Source: Undaria pinnatifida (Eukaryota > Sar > Phaeophyceae > Laminariales > Alariaceae). From it: DNA of 64,000 nt. Under the pieces are notes generated by a model. The model saw nothing but the letters and a program-made list of their open reading frames with translations, was not told the origin of the DNA and ran no database searches. Of the stretch, positions 1 to 12,700 are shown in pieces. The DNA lies in NCBI GenBank assembly GCA_012845835.1, contig JABAKD010000025.1, positions 23,421,923 through 23,485,922 of the forward strand. Reading direction: 5' to 3'. Both the position numbers and the translations under genes were made by a program. Position 1 is the stretch's first letter. Every line of letters starts with the position of its first letter.

Positions 1-3000
1 CTGGCACAGTGGGAGGGGGTACGGTTTTCTTCGTCACGCAGGACGACCACCGCTATTTGAGGTGATGCCGCTTTTGGTGTTGGTGTGGGTGTTGGTGTTG
101 GTCTTGTGAATGATGCCGTTGGTGCTGTTGGTGTGGTTCCTGGCGTTGGGGTTATTACTGGTGGCGGTGGTGTTGCCATTGCTGTTGCTCTTGCTGTTGG
201 GGGGATTTTGGTGGTGTGGGTATTGTTGGTGTTGTGAACTGTTTCTATCGACGATTGCTGCCGGCCACCACAGGTTGTCGTTGGTATTGGTTGTTTGTTG
301 TTGTGAACTGTGTCCTCCGATGGCCGCTGCCGGCAACGGATTGTTTGAGGTGTATCTCGATAACCGTTGCCGACCGCAAAAGGTCAAGCAAGCTGTCCAT
401 CGACAACATTTTTTTTCGTCGTCCCCTTGAGCTTGACGTTGACCCTAGTTTTACCCCTAACTTTACGATATGCCCTCAGCGTTCACCCCCACCTCCACCT
501 GCACCTTCGCCCTAACCCCGTTAGATTAATTCCTCCACCTTTCTGGAAAAACTATTCCAAGCCTTGTCTAAACTATTCCAACGTGGTAAAGGTTAACCTT
601 GACGTCAACCTCGATGTCGTTAACCTCGCCGTGTCTCGACAACGCCAACTCTGTCCCCCGTGACAGCAATAAAGAAGAGCGGGAAGAGGGTGGCACGCCA
701 GACATCATGGGGTCCATTCGCCTTGGGCTGGCGGTGCAGATGAAGGAGAAGTTTGGTCGACAAGCCATTTTGGTGAGTGTCGCGGCCTTGCGTGTCCCCG
801 CGATCAAGTCTTGTTTTTTTTGTTCTACCCCCCCCCGTTTTGCTACACTCCTGCTGCACTGTCCCCGCCGCTCTTGAAGTGGCTGGCCAAAGACGGGGGC
901 TGGGCGGCGCTGTGGTGGGTGTGCGTCTGTGGTTTTGTACCAAGCGGCCATCTCTAGTCAACGAAACACCACCCGGCAAGCTCCGTGCGCCTGTGCTGAT
1001 TGTTTTCGCAACATGGAGGGATGCAATATTCTTTGCGGGGCCACGAGCAAGCAGACTGAAAAGCGGCTACAGATAGCTAGATATATATTTCCTTCTTTTG
1101 TGAACTTTCTTGTTTTCGCGTTTCCTAGGCTGCTAGTCCAAAACGCTAGGGTTAGGGCTGGGGCAGTCAGAAGCGGGAACGCCTCGGCCAAACCCAACGA
1201 AAGACAGTTGAGAAAGTGGCATGTGTCGCCAGCGGGAAGGGTCAAGAGGGAAAAATCTCTCTCGGCCTGCGGCTTTGCTTTTGATTCTCGATCGTGTTAT
1301 CACGTAGGCAGGGAAGGGCGGCTTGTATTGGGTTGAGGCTTGTGGTCGATTGTAAATATGAGCAGAGCATACCGAGGTGTAAGGACCGAAGCGGCTGCAG
1401 CACAGCCTCCAACCGCGGGCTGGTGTTCGGCTTGACGGCCATCGCAGACGACTACTCTTTATTATCTTGGAGACGCCAGCCTTTGCCGGGAAGGCACTAT
1501 TGATGTTTAAATACGACTCCTAGGAGGGCTTTCCACACGCTATTGAGGCGTCCCCGTGGGTCATATATGCACCGTGGCCGCCTATGATTACCCACCCCGT
1601 CTGCGCTGTAGCTCTCCAGCGCTTAAGCCCGTCCGGTGCTCTAGCGAGCCTCGGTCCTTTCCGAAAAACGTTGCGTCGTGTTGCTTTTACCCCCCTTGTT
1701 GACGCCTGCAGCCGTCAGCGCTTTGTCAGTCCGCGCTTCGAGCTAGCTGCTGATCTCCCTGAGAAACATCCGTCGTGGCTGTAGAACTAATAGTGCTGTT
1801 AGCGCACGTGTTAGGAAAAGAGGCTTCCTGTGTTTTTTTCGGGCCTGCGAGCCGAGCGACCCGCAGAGTGCTCGCACACGCGTTGCGTCGCTGCTACAAC
1901 TGATGGTGTGCTGTTCGTGCGCGCGTGTGAGGGAGAGAGAGAGCGCGGCAGCCGATCCGCGGTTTTGGCGAGCAGCAGATCGCTCAAACGGTACGTCGCG
2001 GCTACACGCAACTGAGTGTGCTGTTTTGTGCGCTCGTTCAGGAGAGGGAGGAAGCTCTGGCCGAGATGGGGCTGAGGACGCTGAGGGGTCACCCGAAGAT
2101 CGCGGTACTCGGCGACACCGGAAGAAAACGCCTCCCTATTTTTTCGTTCCTCGTCAGGAGCGCCGATGGACGGTGAGAAGCACACGCAGATGTTGTGAAC
2201 ATGCATGCATATACGAACACAAGCCCAAAATATCAACGTAAATGCACACATGCAGAGACACACCAAACGGTGCAAATGTTGCTGCTGGCTCAAGCATTGG
2301 CAAACTCACACCTACTTCGGTACGCCAGCAGAAACAAAAAACGAAACCCAGACGCAATATACTAACACGAACACGAACCGGAAACATGGTAGCATTCAAG
2401 AAACCTAACGCAAGCACAACGCAAGCGCGCAACCACACAAATACACACACCAGGTAAACGCAAACAAAGACGCGAAACACAAAAAAACGAAGAAACTTAA
2501 TCATGCAGATACACTTCGTTACGCCTCGACGTCACACGACTCTTTTTTTGTGAAAGCGGACACGGCATGTTTTTTTTCACAAACGCCCGTCGGCCCACCC
2601 ACCCGTCCGCCCGCCCATCCGCCAGCCCCACTTCTCTCCTCCCCTCTTCTTTGTCTCCATACGTGGTCACCCTTCCCTCCGTCGCTCCTCCGACGTTTTT
2701 CTCGTGTTAGTCAACATGCATCTACGAGTACTGCTAAATCGTTTGCACGCTGTTGAAGAACCTGCTCGCCCCCCCTGCCCTCCCCCCGCTCCGTCTCGAA
2801 AGGAATACGTGATCAATGGTCGAATGACTAAGGCAATCAACAAATGAGTACGCCCCCCCTCCCCCGCCTTATGAACACCCCCTCTCCTCCTCCTCATTGT
2901 CAAACCCTCTAACCCGTCACTCCGTCGTCCCTACGATGGTTTTTTGGCGCTCGCCTAGATACCTCCACTACAATTTCGTCTGCGCGCTCTTGAACGACCT

Positions 3001-3348
3001 GTTCGGGGTGCAGTCGAGGGGGGGGTGTCAGTGTGCAGGCCCCTACAGTCAGCGTCTCCTCGGAATGTCGCCGGCGGACACGAGGGCTGTGGAGGCGGAG
3101 CTGCTGTGCAAGCACGAGCTGCTTAGGCCAGGGTTTTCGAGGTTTAGCTTGGCGTACATTAACTCGGACCGAGAGGTATGCGCATGCGAGAGATAGCGTT
3201 GTTTTGTTTTTTTTGTTTTCATCAGCTATGTACTTGTTTATGTGCTTGTCTTTGACCGGACGAGCCTGGGGACTTCGTGGTGTTGGTGGCGTTGATGGTG
3301 AATGTTGTGGTTCGTTGGTGGTGGTGGTGGTGATGGTGGTGGTGGTGG

Positions 3349-3386
<38 letters not shown>

Positions 3387-6300
3387 GGTATTGGTGTTGT
3401 TGTTGTTGTTGTTGTGGTTGTTGTTGTTGTTGGTAGTGGTGGTGGTGTTGGTGTTGGTCTCGCTGCTGCTTTTGTCGTTGTCGATGTTGACTTTGTTGTT
3501 GCTATTGTTGTCGTTGCTACTGTTCCATGCTGTTGCCGTTGACGTCGCTGGTTTTTTTTTTTTGGCACTCCTACTGCTGCTGCTGTTGCTGTTGTTTCTC
3601 TTGGGGTTGAAGCTGTTGCGGTTTTTGTTGTTGTGGTCGTCGATGTTGGCGTTGCTCACGTTGCTGCTCCCGTTGCTCTTGCAGGCAAAGTACATCCTAG
3701 ATGCGGTCCTTTTTGTGGCCGATCATGGGTTTTCTTTCCTGCCCCAGTATCGCGTTAACTACAAGACCGGAGAGTGGAAGCACAAGACCAGGTTCACACG
3801 CTTCCCGGAACGAAGGTGAGGCGTTTGTTGTCGTTCCGCAAATGAAACGTTTCCACACACCAGGACAGGCCAGCTTACCCTAGCTCGGAGCTATAGCTCA
3901 TTTCGGGGAAGATTAAAATTAAATGTGTAAGAGATACGAGCTATACCTTCGGCATGTGGTTCGCTTTGAAATCGCGGGAGTGTCGCAAGTCGAAAAGGGG
4001 GATAAAACTCTTGGAAGAACAGGAAGAAAAAACGATTAGCCGCGGCGCAAGCAACCCGGCAAGTAACACCGGCCAGCCAGCTCCAACGAGTTTATAGCTT
4101 ATTCTACATGAGCTATCACATAGTTGCCGGAGTTGTAGCACTAAATTTCCAAAGGCACGTCAGATGTACAATCGAGGGCTTTGCCGAAAGCCTTCTTTCG
4201 CGGTGGTTATCCTCTCTCTCCGTCCCCTGTGGTTGTTGTCGTCGCTTTGGGGGGGCTGCGCTGAGTTGAGGTTTGGCGCCGCTGCTGATTGCTATTCCTT
4301 TTTCCACCGACAACAATGCTGAGCGCGCGATTCCAGAGGCGAACCACGGGTAACGATGCCGAAACCCCTGCTGCTTTTGTGAGTCTAGTAGTGGCGATAT
4401 TTATATTCCCTTGGTTTTCTCCTTTTTGGGAGTGTTTTTATGAGTGATGGACGTTGATGGTCACGCTGCATTGTTTGTGTCGGACGTTCTCTAGATGCCA
4501 TGCGCTTGAGCTGTACGGGAACACCGCAGCTTCTTCGCTCTGCCGGCGCGCTACACATAAGTTTTGCCCGGACGAGAAGCTGCAGCGCGGCAGCCGTATG
4601 CAGTAGCCGATTCTTTATGAATCCACCCTTTATCCTTCTTTTTCTTCCCGACTCCACCCTCCCTCCTGCCCTCAACTCATGCGAGCATGAAAAATGTGTA
4701 AATTCGGCAGCATCCTACGCGCGGCGGTACCACGACCTCGCCCTCCCTCCCCCCCCCCCCCCCCCCTCTCCCCCCCTTCTCTTCCATTCCTTTCCTAAAT
4801 AACGCGCACAAGGTGGCTAGGCCATTGTGACTACGGTTTCCCCACCTCGTCGGCGTCGATTCACAAAGTTAACGGGGACGCCCTGAGTATGGGCTGGGCG
4901 GGACCGGTCGCGACGGAGTCTCCGAAGACGCCGGGGGCTTGGAAGATGGAGGGGGACAGGGAGAAGGAGACGATGGAAGGGGTCTTCGAAGAGGCGTTAA
5001 GGCACCTTAGGGCAGCGGAGGCGGGGTCCGGGGAGGATCGATGGCAAGGGTGAGCAAGGCCTGCTGTTTGTTGTTCTGTGTTGCGCGTGCGTCGGGAGCC
5101 CTGTAGATGCAGATCGGTGCTGCACCGGCATTCGTGCAGCCGCAGCGCAACGGCTTGATTGGTCCGAGGCAGGCCTTTCGGCCGGCCATTTTTTGTTGTT
5201 GTTGTACAACGCCACCGAAAAGTGAGACGGAGCCCGCGACCACCCCTACCATCCTCAACGCCCCCCCAAGGTCGGGGTTTAGGGTAGGATCGGGGTTAGA
5301 TTTTTTTACGTATCGTTTTGGTCGGCTTGGATCTGACCGACGGCTAAGTTTGACATGTTCTCGGGTTTCGATGTGCATACAAACGTGAGTGCAGCGCCGC
5401 GCTGAATGGTGGGGCTCCCTTCTTCGTCCGCGTTCGTGTGGGTTTGTGTAGCGGCGTTGGCTTTGGTCGCTGACGTTGGCGGACTTAGCGTGGACAAAGT
5501 TTATTTTTTTATTTTTTTAACAAAGCGCTAATTAACCGCTGTCGGTCGACGACACTCGTTGGGCGAGGGGGGGACGACAACGACGACAAGGTCGCGGTGG
5601 TTGTTGTGTCGGGTTGAGATGGCGGGGGGATGGCGAGTGTTGCGGTGACGTGATCGAGTGACGCTGGGCGTTCTGCTTGAAGCTGCCGTTTGAGCTCGCG
5701 AGATCCGTAATTCGCGCTTAGTGGTACGGCCTAACTTAAATATGCCCCTATAATAGGGTACTTGGGGCAAAGGTGTTTCGGAGAAGGCGAATAATAAAGT
5801 CATTAGCTACCGACCGAAGGGAGAGTCTGTTTCGCCCTCGACGTACCCCGCCGCTGCTTAATTTATTGCTTTTCTGGACCCGTCTCGCATGCGTTTCGTG
5901 ATCCCCACCCACCCCACCGCTCCTGCTTCCCCCTCCTCCCTGGCTGCGCGACTGCCCACTCCCCCCGCCCCGCTCCACCCCTCTCCTTCCTCCCTTCCGC
6001 CCGCCCGCTTGCCCATCCGCCCACTGCCCTTGCCCCGCCGCAACAGCGCGGAAGACGTGCTTGGTGGCGAGGGGGAAGCCCTCCGCTGGTTTCCATACCC
6101 TTGGGAAGGTGGCAGCAGCAGTTCTCGGAATACCCACGACACGGACGCGGCGAGACCAGCGTCGTCATCGGCGCCGCCTGCGGAGATTGCGCCGGCAGCA
6201 GCGTCGTCATCGGTAGCCGGGGTTAAGCCCGCGCCCCCTCCCGTCGGCAAGGCCTCCTCTTCACCGTCCTCCCCCTCCTCTGGCCGCTGCATTATCAGGC

Positions 6301-6734
6301 CGGCGGTGTATGGTCCCGGTGGCGAGAGAGCGGATGTGGCAATACCCCTCGGCGGCAGAGTTGAGGAGGCTGGGACCGGCCTGGCGGAAGAGGCGGTAGC
6401 ACTATCCTCGAACGGCGCGATCACATCCTACATTGCTGCTACTGCCGCTGCTGCTGCCGCTGGTAGTTGTGGTGGTGGTGGTGGTAGTGGTGGCGCGGAG
6501 AATGCGGCTGCTGCTGCCGGCAGCGGTGAGAGCGTGGCGGCAGGCGAGCGGGGTGATGCCCACGGCGAGGAAGGGTTGCCGAAAAGTGTGATAGCGGTAG
6601 TGGAGACGACAAGCCCGGACTTGGCCCGATCTGAAGCGCTAGAAAGTGGAAACGGGATAGGTTTGCCGGGGGTGCAGGGGACAAGCGGCCTCGCCGAGGA
6701 CGCGGGCGGGGCGAAAAAGAAGCTGTCGAGGAAG
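1..6734 (+). CDS. Class-V aminotransferase (SufS/CsdA-like) portion of the fusion, with linker
   Basis: This is the first domain of the gene above. Exon 1-61 reads [16 protein letters not shown]. Exon 667-772 gives [19 protein letters not shown], a hallmark stretch of this aminotransferase family. Exon 2042-2172 has HPKIAVLGD and RLPIFSF. Exon 2959-3175 has [20 protein letters not shown], in which the second Cys of GGCQCAGP lines up with the persulfide-forming Cys of SufS/CsdA (pattern R-G-x-x-C-A-x-P). Exon 3685-3815 has the C-terminal [15 protein letters not shown]. Exon 4813-5049 (RWLG...) and the start of exon 6047-6734 ([11 protein letters not shown]) continue the family's tail. The rest of that exon is Ala-, Gly- and Ser-rich and probably disordered. 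The cofactor lysine is expected upstream of base 1, so activity cannot be judged from the window. Assignment to the superfamily is firm; true desulfurase activity is inferred from the Cys. Confidence 0.85.
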
Positions 6735-9700
6735 GTCAGTTGTTGCTCCGACAACGCTCTCGTCCGTCGAGTGGCGGAAGAGGCATCTTGTAGGCGGTGG
6801 TATTTTGATGGGCTTGCATGACCTTGTCCTTGCCCTTTTCTAGTGACGTTGTCCTTGTTTACGTTTATTTTCGGACTGCGGTTTTTGTTTATGCGTTCTC
6901 TCCTCACCCCCTTCTGCCTCCTCCCTCCTTTGTTTGGCTAATTGCCGCCCGAAGACGGCTGCACCTATCAGCTGCGGTACGATGTAGCCCTCCTCCTTCT
7001 ACTACCGCTGTTGTTGTTGTGGTGTCCCCTGTGTCGTGAGCATTGTCACGCGAACTGTTCACGAAGCTTATGCTTTCCCTCACGCAGACGAAATTCAGGC
7101 CCAAGGAACCCCTACATGAGCGGTAGCGTTGGTGGTAGCGGTAACGGTATCGTACGGGTAGTGGTGCAAATGTATATCCAGTCGCCGGGTATGCAGGGCC
7201 CTCCCTCCAACCTCGGTTTCCCTTTTCTTTAGCGCTGACCCCCCCCTCCCCTCCCCCTACCCTTCTGTTTCCTTTCTTCTTCGTCGTCTTCATCTTCTTC
7301 GAGCAGAAGGAGTCGCCAACGTCTGGCAAGCCTCGAAAATTTGACGACAGGCACAAATATCCCCTTCGCAAAGGCGGGGATATCGGCTTCGTAACGGAGG
7401 AAGCGTCGGCATTGTCGTCAGAGTCGTCGGCGTCACCCCCTTTCTCCTACGCCACAAGCAGCGTCGCAATCGGGAACACCAGCAGCAGCAATGGGCACGG
7501 GGTCAGCGGTGGTGCCGTCAACAGCAAGCAGAAAGGGTACGAGGTACACATGGCGACCTTAGGGAAGCTTGGGGCAGGGTCGGTGGCGTCCAGGCTGTTT
7601 CCGAAGCCCGGGAAGAAAATCTTGAGAGCCGTGGGGCAGGCAGTGCAGGCGAGTGCTTTCCTCCTGCGCCTCCTCCGTCTTGTGTATTGGTCTATTTTCC
7701 TCGCCGTCCGTTTTTTCCTCGTCCACGTCACCCTTGTCCGTGCCTTCCTCGCGCTCGTCCTTCTTGCGCTCGGTTTTTGTTTTTTGTGTGTTGCCTTGAG
7801 TTATTTGCAGAGATCTGCTTAGCTTTGTTTGGTCCGATGCCGTCGTGCTGCACCGCTGGCATCATGCTGTGCTGGTGCTTGGGAAGTGGCCGACTCCCCC
7901 CCTCCCCCCCCCCCTTGCAAGATAAGCCCTCCGTTATATCTACCTATCCCTCTGTATGCGTATGTTTCCCTTTCAATTCCGTTAAAACTCGGAACCTCTT
8001 TTTTTTCGTTGAGACTAACTTCGGTTGCTATGGCGACGACGAAACCATCAGGGGTGGAAGATGATCGAGGAGGGAGACCGTCTGTGCCTGGGGCTGTCGG
8101 GGGGGAAGGACTCGATGACACTGCTGCACGTGCTGCTCGACCTTCAGAAGCGAGCGCCGATAAAGTGAGTCAGCTCGTAACGTCCAAGGCTTTTCACGGG
8201 TCATGACCCGTCCCGCGGGTCGGGCTAGGAGGTACTTCCAACACCCGCGGATCGAGTCGGGTCGGATTAGGACGTGTTGGAAATCTCGCGGGACGGGGCG
8301 GGTCGGGTCAGAAGGTGTTCAAATATGATGGGTCGGGCCGGGTCACCTTAACACGATCCGACTGGTATATCAGGCAGGAATCCGACCCGTGAAAAGCCGT
8401 GGTATTTTCGCACGCGTGAAACTACGAGTCTAGTTTTTGTTTTGTTTTTTTCTAGACTTTTTTTTTTGTGTCTCGCGAGACCACTCAACTACGGTACTAC
8501 CCGAACCAACATCGTTGGAATCCGTTCCTTTTTTTTTCCGATGTTGTTTGATACGCAAGCTCTCCCCCTTCGGAATGTGGTTGGCTCTTGAAATCGTGGC
8601 TGGGTGTCCCCAAGCTGTTTGAAAATGGGGGAAAACTCATGCTAAAAAAACTAAAGATAGAACAGCCAACCACTAGCCACTAGCCACCCACCACTCAAGC
8701 AACGCGGCAAGTAACACCGACCAGCCCCATACCAGTTTATAACCTAGTCTGTATACCTCGGCAGTTGCGTTTTCTGTCTTGGGGTTAATATGCGTTTTTT
8801 TGTTTTTGTTTTTTGCAAAAATAAAGGCAGTGCTTTGGGTCGGGCATAGAGGTCCCTCAGGCACCTCAAGCCATCCCCCTCAGAAGCTGCGGGTGCACGG
8901 CTACCGTGCTATTGGTACCGTGCCATTGGTAATATTCGAGTCATTGGCCCCACGCTGGTGGTGAAGCAGGTTCTCAGAATTTTCTGAGCTCGTAGCGTGA
9001 GGAGCTCAATATCTCACCATCATCACCACCATCACTATCATCACCACCCGAAACATTACTTCCATAAGCGCTTGTTCGCGCGACCCGACTAACATCGTTA
9101 TGCGCTACTATCATATTGGTTCTAGGACATATACCCTGCTATACGCGTAAGTTTTTGATGTTCACCGATGGTTCCACAGTTGAGGGGCTCTACCAATCAG
9201 AAGGTATACCTTTTTTTGGCTCAAAACCTGCAAACCCTACCGTGTGGGATGACTCATTAGTACTATTAGTACTATTTGTAGCATGCGTCTTTGATTCGGT
9301 TAGGCTCCCGAGAAGAGGAGCGGAAGGTTTATGAAAGTAGAACGGCGGTGTGATACGCGACGCGACGACTGCAAACACGGCACGGGCTGTTGACAACAAT
9401 GCGCGCGCGGGAGCGGGGGGCTGCTCTGCCCAAAGACTGAAGCTCGGTCCGGCCGTCGTCATCGTGTTGTGTGCCTTCTTGTGACTAAGTTGCGAGCGTA
9501 CAGCTGGCGATGCATGCATGCATGCATGCATGCATGCATGCATGCATGCATGCATGCATGCATGCCGCTGCATCCCCTGTCGAGCGCACGCCTGCTTTGG
9601 GGATGTTGCTACTGACCAAATGTAGGTGTGGCGTTTTATAGTCCCAAATGATTCTGCCGTAGTCCCGGTCGAAAGAACCCATCGGGACAATGTGTTGGTC

Positions 9701-12700
9701 CCAAAAATCCTTGTTGTGCGAAGCCCCGCTCAAATTGCTCCAGTGGTGTGATATCTGCATTGTTGACATAGCTGGGAACGCTGAGAATGCGCATTTGGTG
9801 TGATAGTGTAAATTTGCGTGTACCCTGCACCGTGCGATACACACCTGGTTAAATGTTTCGGCTGCAGCAGCACCTGTCGCCAGCAGCAGCATCACCACGA
9901 CCCCACCGCCAGGGGTAGTAGAAGCACGGCTCGACCTTCCTTTTCATCACGAGGGGTAGCCACGCGATGACACTGTTCGATTTGTCCCCTTTTTCTGTTG
10001 ACGCCCCACCGCCCCCGTCGCAACATACGGTCCGTCGGTATTTGACGTTGTTCCTACCCCCCCCCCCCCCGCCCCTCTTCCCCGTGACATGGAAGAGTTT
10101 GGAAGACTAAAGAGTAACGAGAAAACGATCGCTATATCCTAGAAGATAGATGGTGGCCGCAAACGCGGAACAGGACGGGGATACGATAAACAAACAGTTT
10201 CTATGTAATATATGGAAGAAGCGTAATGAGCGCGCAAATGTTGGAGGTGTTCATTAAGGGTAGAAACGGTGCTCCGTCTCGAAATGAATGTGGTGTCAAT
10301 GGTCCAAGGCAAGCAATAAATGAATACCCCCCCCCCCCCCTCCTTTCCCCATCATGAATGTTTGGCCGTTTTCGTCGATGTGCAACAAGGCACGCACAAG
10401 GTGGCGAAGTCCGCCTCGCAGCGGTTCTGTAGAATGCGACTGACCATTCAGGGGACTCGTCGGACACCTCACGCGATGTCTGCCTGGTCGGTTTCAAAAC
10501 CCCGACGTGCTCCGTACCATAATCGTAGGAATGCGAGGGTCTGTAGTCCCACGGACAACTACGGGCATGCATTACACGGCGCGTGCCCCCCTCCCCCAGC
10601 CCCCTTCTTACCCCACCCTTCCCTTCCCGCTCTCTCCCCCACCCCACCCCCCGCTCCTCCCCCCCTCCCTCCCATGTCCCTCCCTTTTCAATTCTTCCCA
10701 CCTCGCCATTCCCTTCCCCTCCCCCCCTCCCTGCCCCCCCCTTTCTCGCTCCCGACCCCTCGCCTCGTCCCACCTCGGCCTTCCCTCCGCCCTCCCCGCG
10801 GGACGCTTCGCCCTCTACACTGGTCGGTCTGGCAGCTTCGAGTTGTCATGTGCGACGGTAGACCCGCAGACGGCCTCCTTTGATCCATCCCCGCTCATCC
10901 CCTATCTCGAACGGCTCGGAGTGACGCTGCACTACCTTAGCTCGCCCATTATCGAGCAGGCGAAGACCTCCATGCAGGGGGACAGCCTTTGCGCCTTCTG
11001 CGCTAGGTGGGATGATTTTTTGGGGTGGGGTGGGGGTCGGGGATGCGGGGGTGGGTGAGGGTGGGTGGTGGGGTGGGTTTAAGCAAAAGGTGTAAGCAAA
11101 AGGTGTTGAGGAAATGGGCGCAGGGTTGTGCGGGCTGAGGGAGGTTCGGAGGGGGGGGGGGGTACTCCTTTTTCATTAATGGCCGTAGTCGTATGACCGT
11201 AGACCCCTCGCAGCCCTACTCGTACAATGCCGAGGTTCGGGGGGGTGGAAGGGGGTAGGGCCAGGGGGTTGGGATGAGGGAAGGTGCATGCGCTAGGACG
11301 TCTGACTACTTTGCCGTATATGCTGAACCGCTCATTCTCTTGACCATTGTCTACAAGGGTTTAGTTTGTGCGTACGTGCTGTAAACGGTGTTGTTTCCTT
11401 TGGACGACGTACCTACTTGGCGTCATTTAACGGTACTTCTTGGTCTTTCCACCCATGTCATGATTGTGGTGGTGATCGTGATAGCATCTAATCGGGCTTG
11501 ACGTGGTGATCTTGATGTTGACAATAAGCGTAGTGGTCATCGTACTTGCCACCCTGTCACGCTGATGGTATCGACGCTCGTGACGCGATAATCGTGGTCT
11601 TTTCTTGTGATCCTAATCCTGCTCGTTGACGGGATCTTGTTCTCATGCTCGTTATCCTTATCGTGATCGCTGCTGGTGTCATCGTTGTCGTCCCCGTTGC
11701 CATCGTCATCGTTGACGTCGCTGGCTGTTGCGGCTGCTGTCTCGTGGTCAGGATGAAGCGCGGGCTGCTGTACTCGTGCTGCCGCGAGCACGGCTACAAC
11801 AAGCTCGTCCTGGCGCAGCACCTGGATGATCTGGCAGAGAGCTTCATCATGTCTGCTCTACACAACGGACAGGTGCATGACCCCCCCCCCCCTTTCCCCT
11901 CTCCCTTCCCTGTACGGCGCCCCCCCCCTGCTCCAGTTTTTCGCGCCTCTTGCTCGACCTGTCTCTCCCGTAAACGAAGGGTTTATCATGCTGTATGGCG
12001 TTCCATTGCGGGGAACCCCCTGAAACGCGCCCCCCCGCCCGGCTTTCGCCCCCCTTGCCCACCTCCCATCGTCTCCCGTAATCGAAGGGAGGGTTTGCTG
12101 TATTATTGAGCATTCTTCTGTAGGGAACACCCTGACGGTATTTTCCCCTGCCTTTTCCCTAAGCGAATGTTCTAGCTAAGTGGAGCGCTCCACTGTAGGA
12201 GGACGACCCGCCGGCGTTTCTGGGTACACCCACCTTTTTGGTAGCTGTGGTGGTTCCTGTCGCGCTGTCAGCGTTTATGGAGCGTCTGCAAGACCATGCA
12301 CTGGTTCGCGTAGCTAGAGCGTTTCGAGCACGTTCTATATACCGTAGACCGTTGCGTTTCTGCTGAGCGATCTGGGTATATGGACCACGCGATAGACATA
12401 CACTGCTGCTTGTCGGAGGCGTTTCGAGCACGGTATATGGGCGCATACCTGCGTGCACATCCCGTCGCCAGCTTGAGCTTCTGTCGTTCAGACATACCGC
12501 CTCGGGAGGCTTCAGCTCAGACAGCCCCCACCCTTTTTTTCGGCCTTTTTCATCAATGGGAAGCCGGCCCCTCCCCCGTATGAAACCGCGACCTCGGTTA
12601 TTCACCGTCTACAGTATTCCTTCGCTCTCCGTACCCTTTCGATATTTTTCGGTTGTTCGAGAGGCCTCAGCCCCCCCGCCCCCCGCTTGTCCCCTAACTC

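Noticed and set aside
2909-3695. Long Thr/Asn/His-rich frames on the minus strand and Val/Leu-rich frames on the plus strand
   Set aside because: Translation of the GGT/GTT microsatellite in an intron; the plus-strand exons 2959-3175 and 3685-3815 explain the real coding.
5748-6907. Minus-strand frames of up to 188 codons opposite exon 6047-6734
   Set aside because: Shadow frames of a GC-rich exon; the plus frame continues the aminotransferase tail and has matching splice phases.
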